Origin: Chitinophagales bacterium
Lineage (GTDB): Bacteria; Bacteroidota; Bacteroidia; Chitinophagales; Saprospiraceae
Direction of reading: 5' to 3'
DNA: 64,000 nt
NCBI GenBank assembly: GCA_026928325.1
Contig: JAIXKS010000037.1
Location: forward strand, 1 to 64,000
The translations under genes were made by a program, and so were the position numbers. Of the stretch, positions 63,711-64,000 are shown piece by piece; position 1 is the first letter of the stretch, and each line of letters starts with the position of its first letter. The notes below the pieces were generated by a model that worked only from the letters and a program-made list of their open reading frames with translations, searched no databases and was not told the origin of the DNA.

Positions 63711-63874
63711 TAGTGCTCTGTCTATAAAAAGATTTAAATAATAATGGAAGTTATTTTTTTTAAAGATCAAGGCGAAAAACGCAGGCATAGTGGTAACTAT
63801 GACGAGTATTTTTAACGATGAGATTTGAAAAAAGAACAACATTTCATTAAGATATTTTTGTGGACAGAGCACTA
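63711..63874 (+). mobile_element. MITE-like element, copy 3 (164 bp)
   Basis: Ends TAGTGCTCTGTC and GACAGAGCACTA, a perfect 12-bp inverted pair. The left half carries about 15 extra bases (AAAGATTTAAATAATA region) compared with copies 1 and 2; the interior AGATCAAGGCGAAAAACGC and CATAGTGGTAACTATG is nearly identical. Same orientation as the other copies. It sits in the 509-bp gap between the acyl-CoA ligase gene and the rightward gene at the window edge. Confidence 0.8.
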
Positions 63875-63927
63875 GCTTGCTTTGGCATCAATCGAAGCGA
63901 AACAGAACTAATATTTTGGGTGGGTCA

Positions 63928-63958
63928 TTGCATAGTATTTTAATAATCTCTAACTTTG
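63928..63958 (+). promoter_or_regulatory. Promoter of the gene at the right edge
   Basis: TTG at 63928-63930, 20-bp spacer, TAACTTTG at 63951-63958. The GTG start at 63963 is four bases after the -7 box, so a leaderless transcript is likely. Confidence 0.5.
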
Positions 63959-63962
63959 TGCT

Positions 63963-64000
63963 GTGAGTAATATTCAAGAACTAATCAGCATTTATGAGCG
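63963..64000 (+). CDS. Start of a gene cut by the window edge, possibly transcription-repair coupling factor
   Basis: Only twelve full codons are present from the GTG at 63963, giving MSNIQELISIYER if the last codon continues as Arg. A good promoter lies directly upstream. The pattern resembles the N-terminus of Mfd in Bacteroidota, but twelve residues are too few for a firm call; no symbol is given. Confidence 0.3.
   Translation, partial: MSNIQELISIYE

Overview
The window is a chromosomal piece of a Bacteroidota bacterium, most likely from the Saprospiria/Chitinophagia side of the phylum. This rests on several observations: type IX secretion (T9SS) sorting domains on large surface proteins, a GldC gliding protein, a PorV/PorQ-family protein, the LpxC-FabZ fusion, a bS16 with a long acidic tail, GTP-type PEP carboxykinase, SusC-like carboxypeptidase-regulatory/TonB receptors, no Shine-Dalgarno signals, and many promoters with the Bacteroidota -7 box TAnnTTTG. 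No rRNA, tRNA, CRISPR array, prophage or complete insertion sequence was seen. Most of the window is core genome; the accessory part is three small inverted-repeat elements and the surface-protein genes.

Layout. 1-3.85 kb: a leftward operon of two small paralogous secreted proteins and the 5' part of a very large secreted protein, each gene preceded by the same short leader. 4.1-11 kb: adenine deaminase, a T9SS type B surface protein, a CoA-binding protein and an unrecognised 457-residue protein. 11-26 kb: rpsP, two TonB receptors, class I ribonucleotide reductase (nrdBA), ftsX, pdhB, metK, an FAH-family hydrolase, gldC and a trans-sulfuration-type PLP enzyme. 25.9-35 kb: rpe, a 1271-residue metalloprotease with ten PKD-like repeats, a PorV-like protein, gamma-glutamyltransferase, a thioredoxin-like protein and an NAD(P)-binding protein. 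35-39 kb: the lipid A operon lpxD, lpxC-fabZ, lpxA plus an ABC ATPase. 39-46.6 kb: a tetR-tolC-adaptor-RND efflux operon with pdxH at its end. 46.7-48.2 kb: an acetyltransferase-like gene bracketed by two copies of a MITE-like element. 48.4-56.3 kb: FMN reductase, MFS transporter, a degenerate pseudouridine-synthase-like protein, dnaB, a fatty acid hydroxylase/sterol desaturase-like protein and pckG. 56.5-61.2 kb: rightward surE, a small membrane protein, lpxB, pnuC and lepB. 61.4-64 kb: an ADP-forming acyl-CoA synthetase, a third MITE copy and the first codons of a rightward gene, possibly mfd.

Functional themes are envelope building (Lpx enzymes, signal peptidase, TonB receptors, RND efflux), T9SS-dependent surface display and gliding, and central metabolism. 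About three quarters of the genes left of 52.6 kb point left, and most of those right of 56.5 kb point right. Two perfect DnaA boxes, 21 bp apart, lie in the AT-rich 475-bp gap upstream of dnaB, so this gap is a candidate replication origin or a DnaA-controlled dnaB promoter. Other points of interest are the shared leader of the secreted-protein operon, the MITE family (one copy supplies a neighbour's stop codon), three start codons placed so close to -7 boxes that leaderless mRNAs are likely, and an RsuA/RluB-like protein lacking its key arginines.
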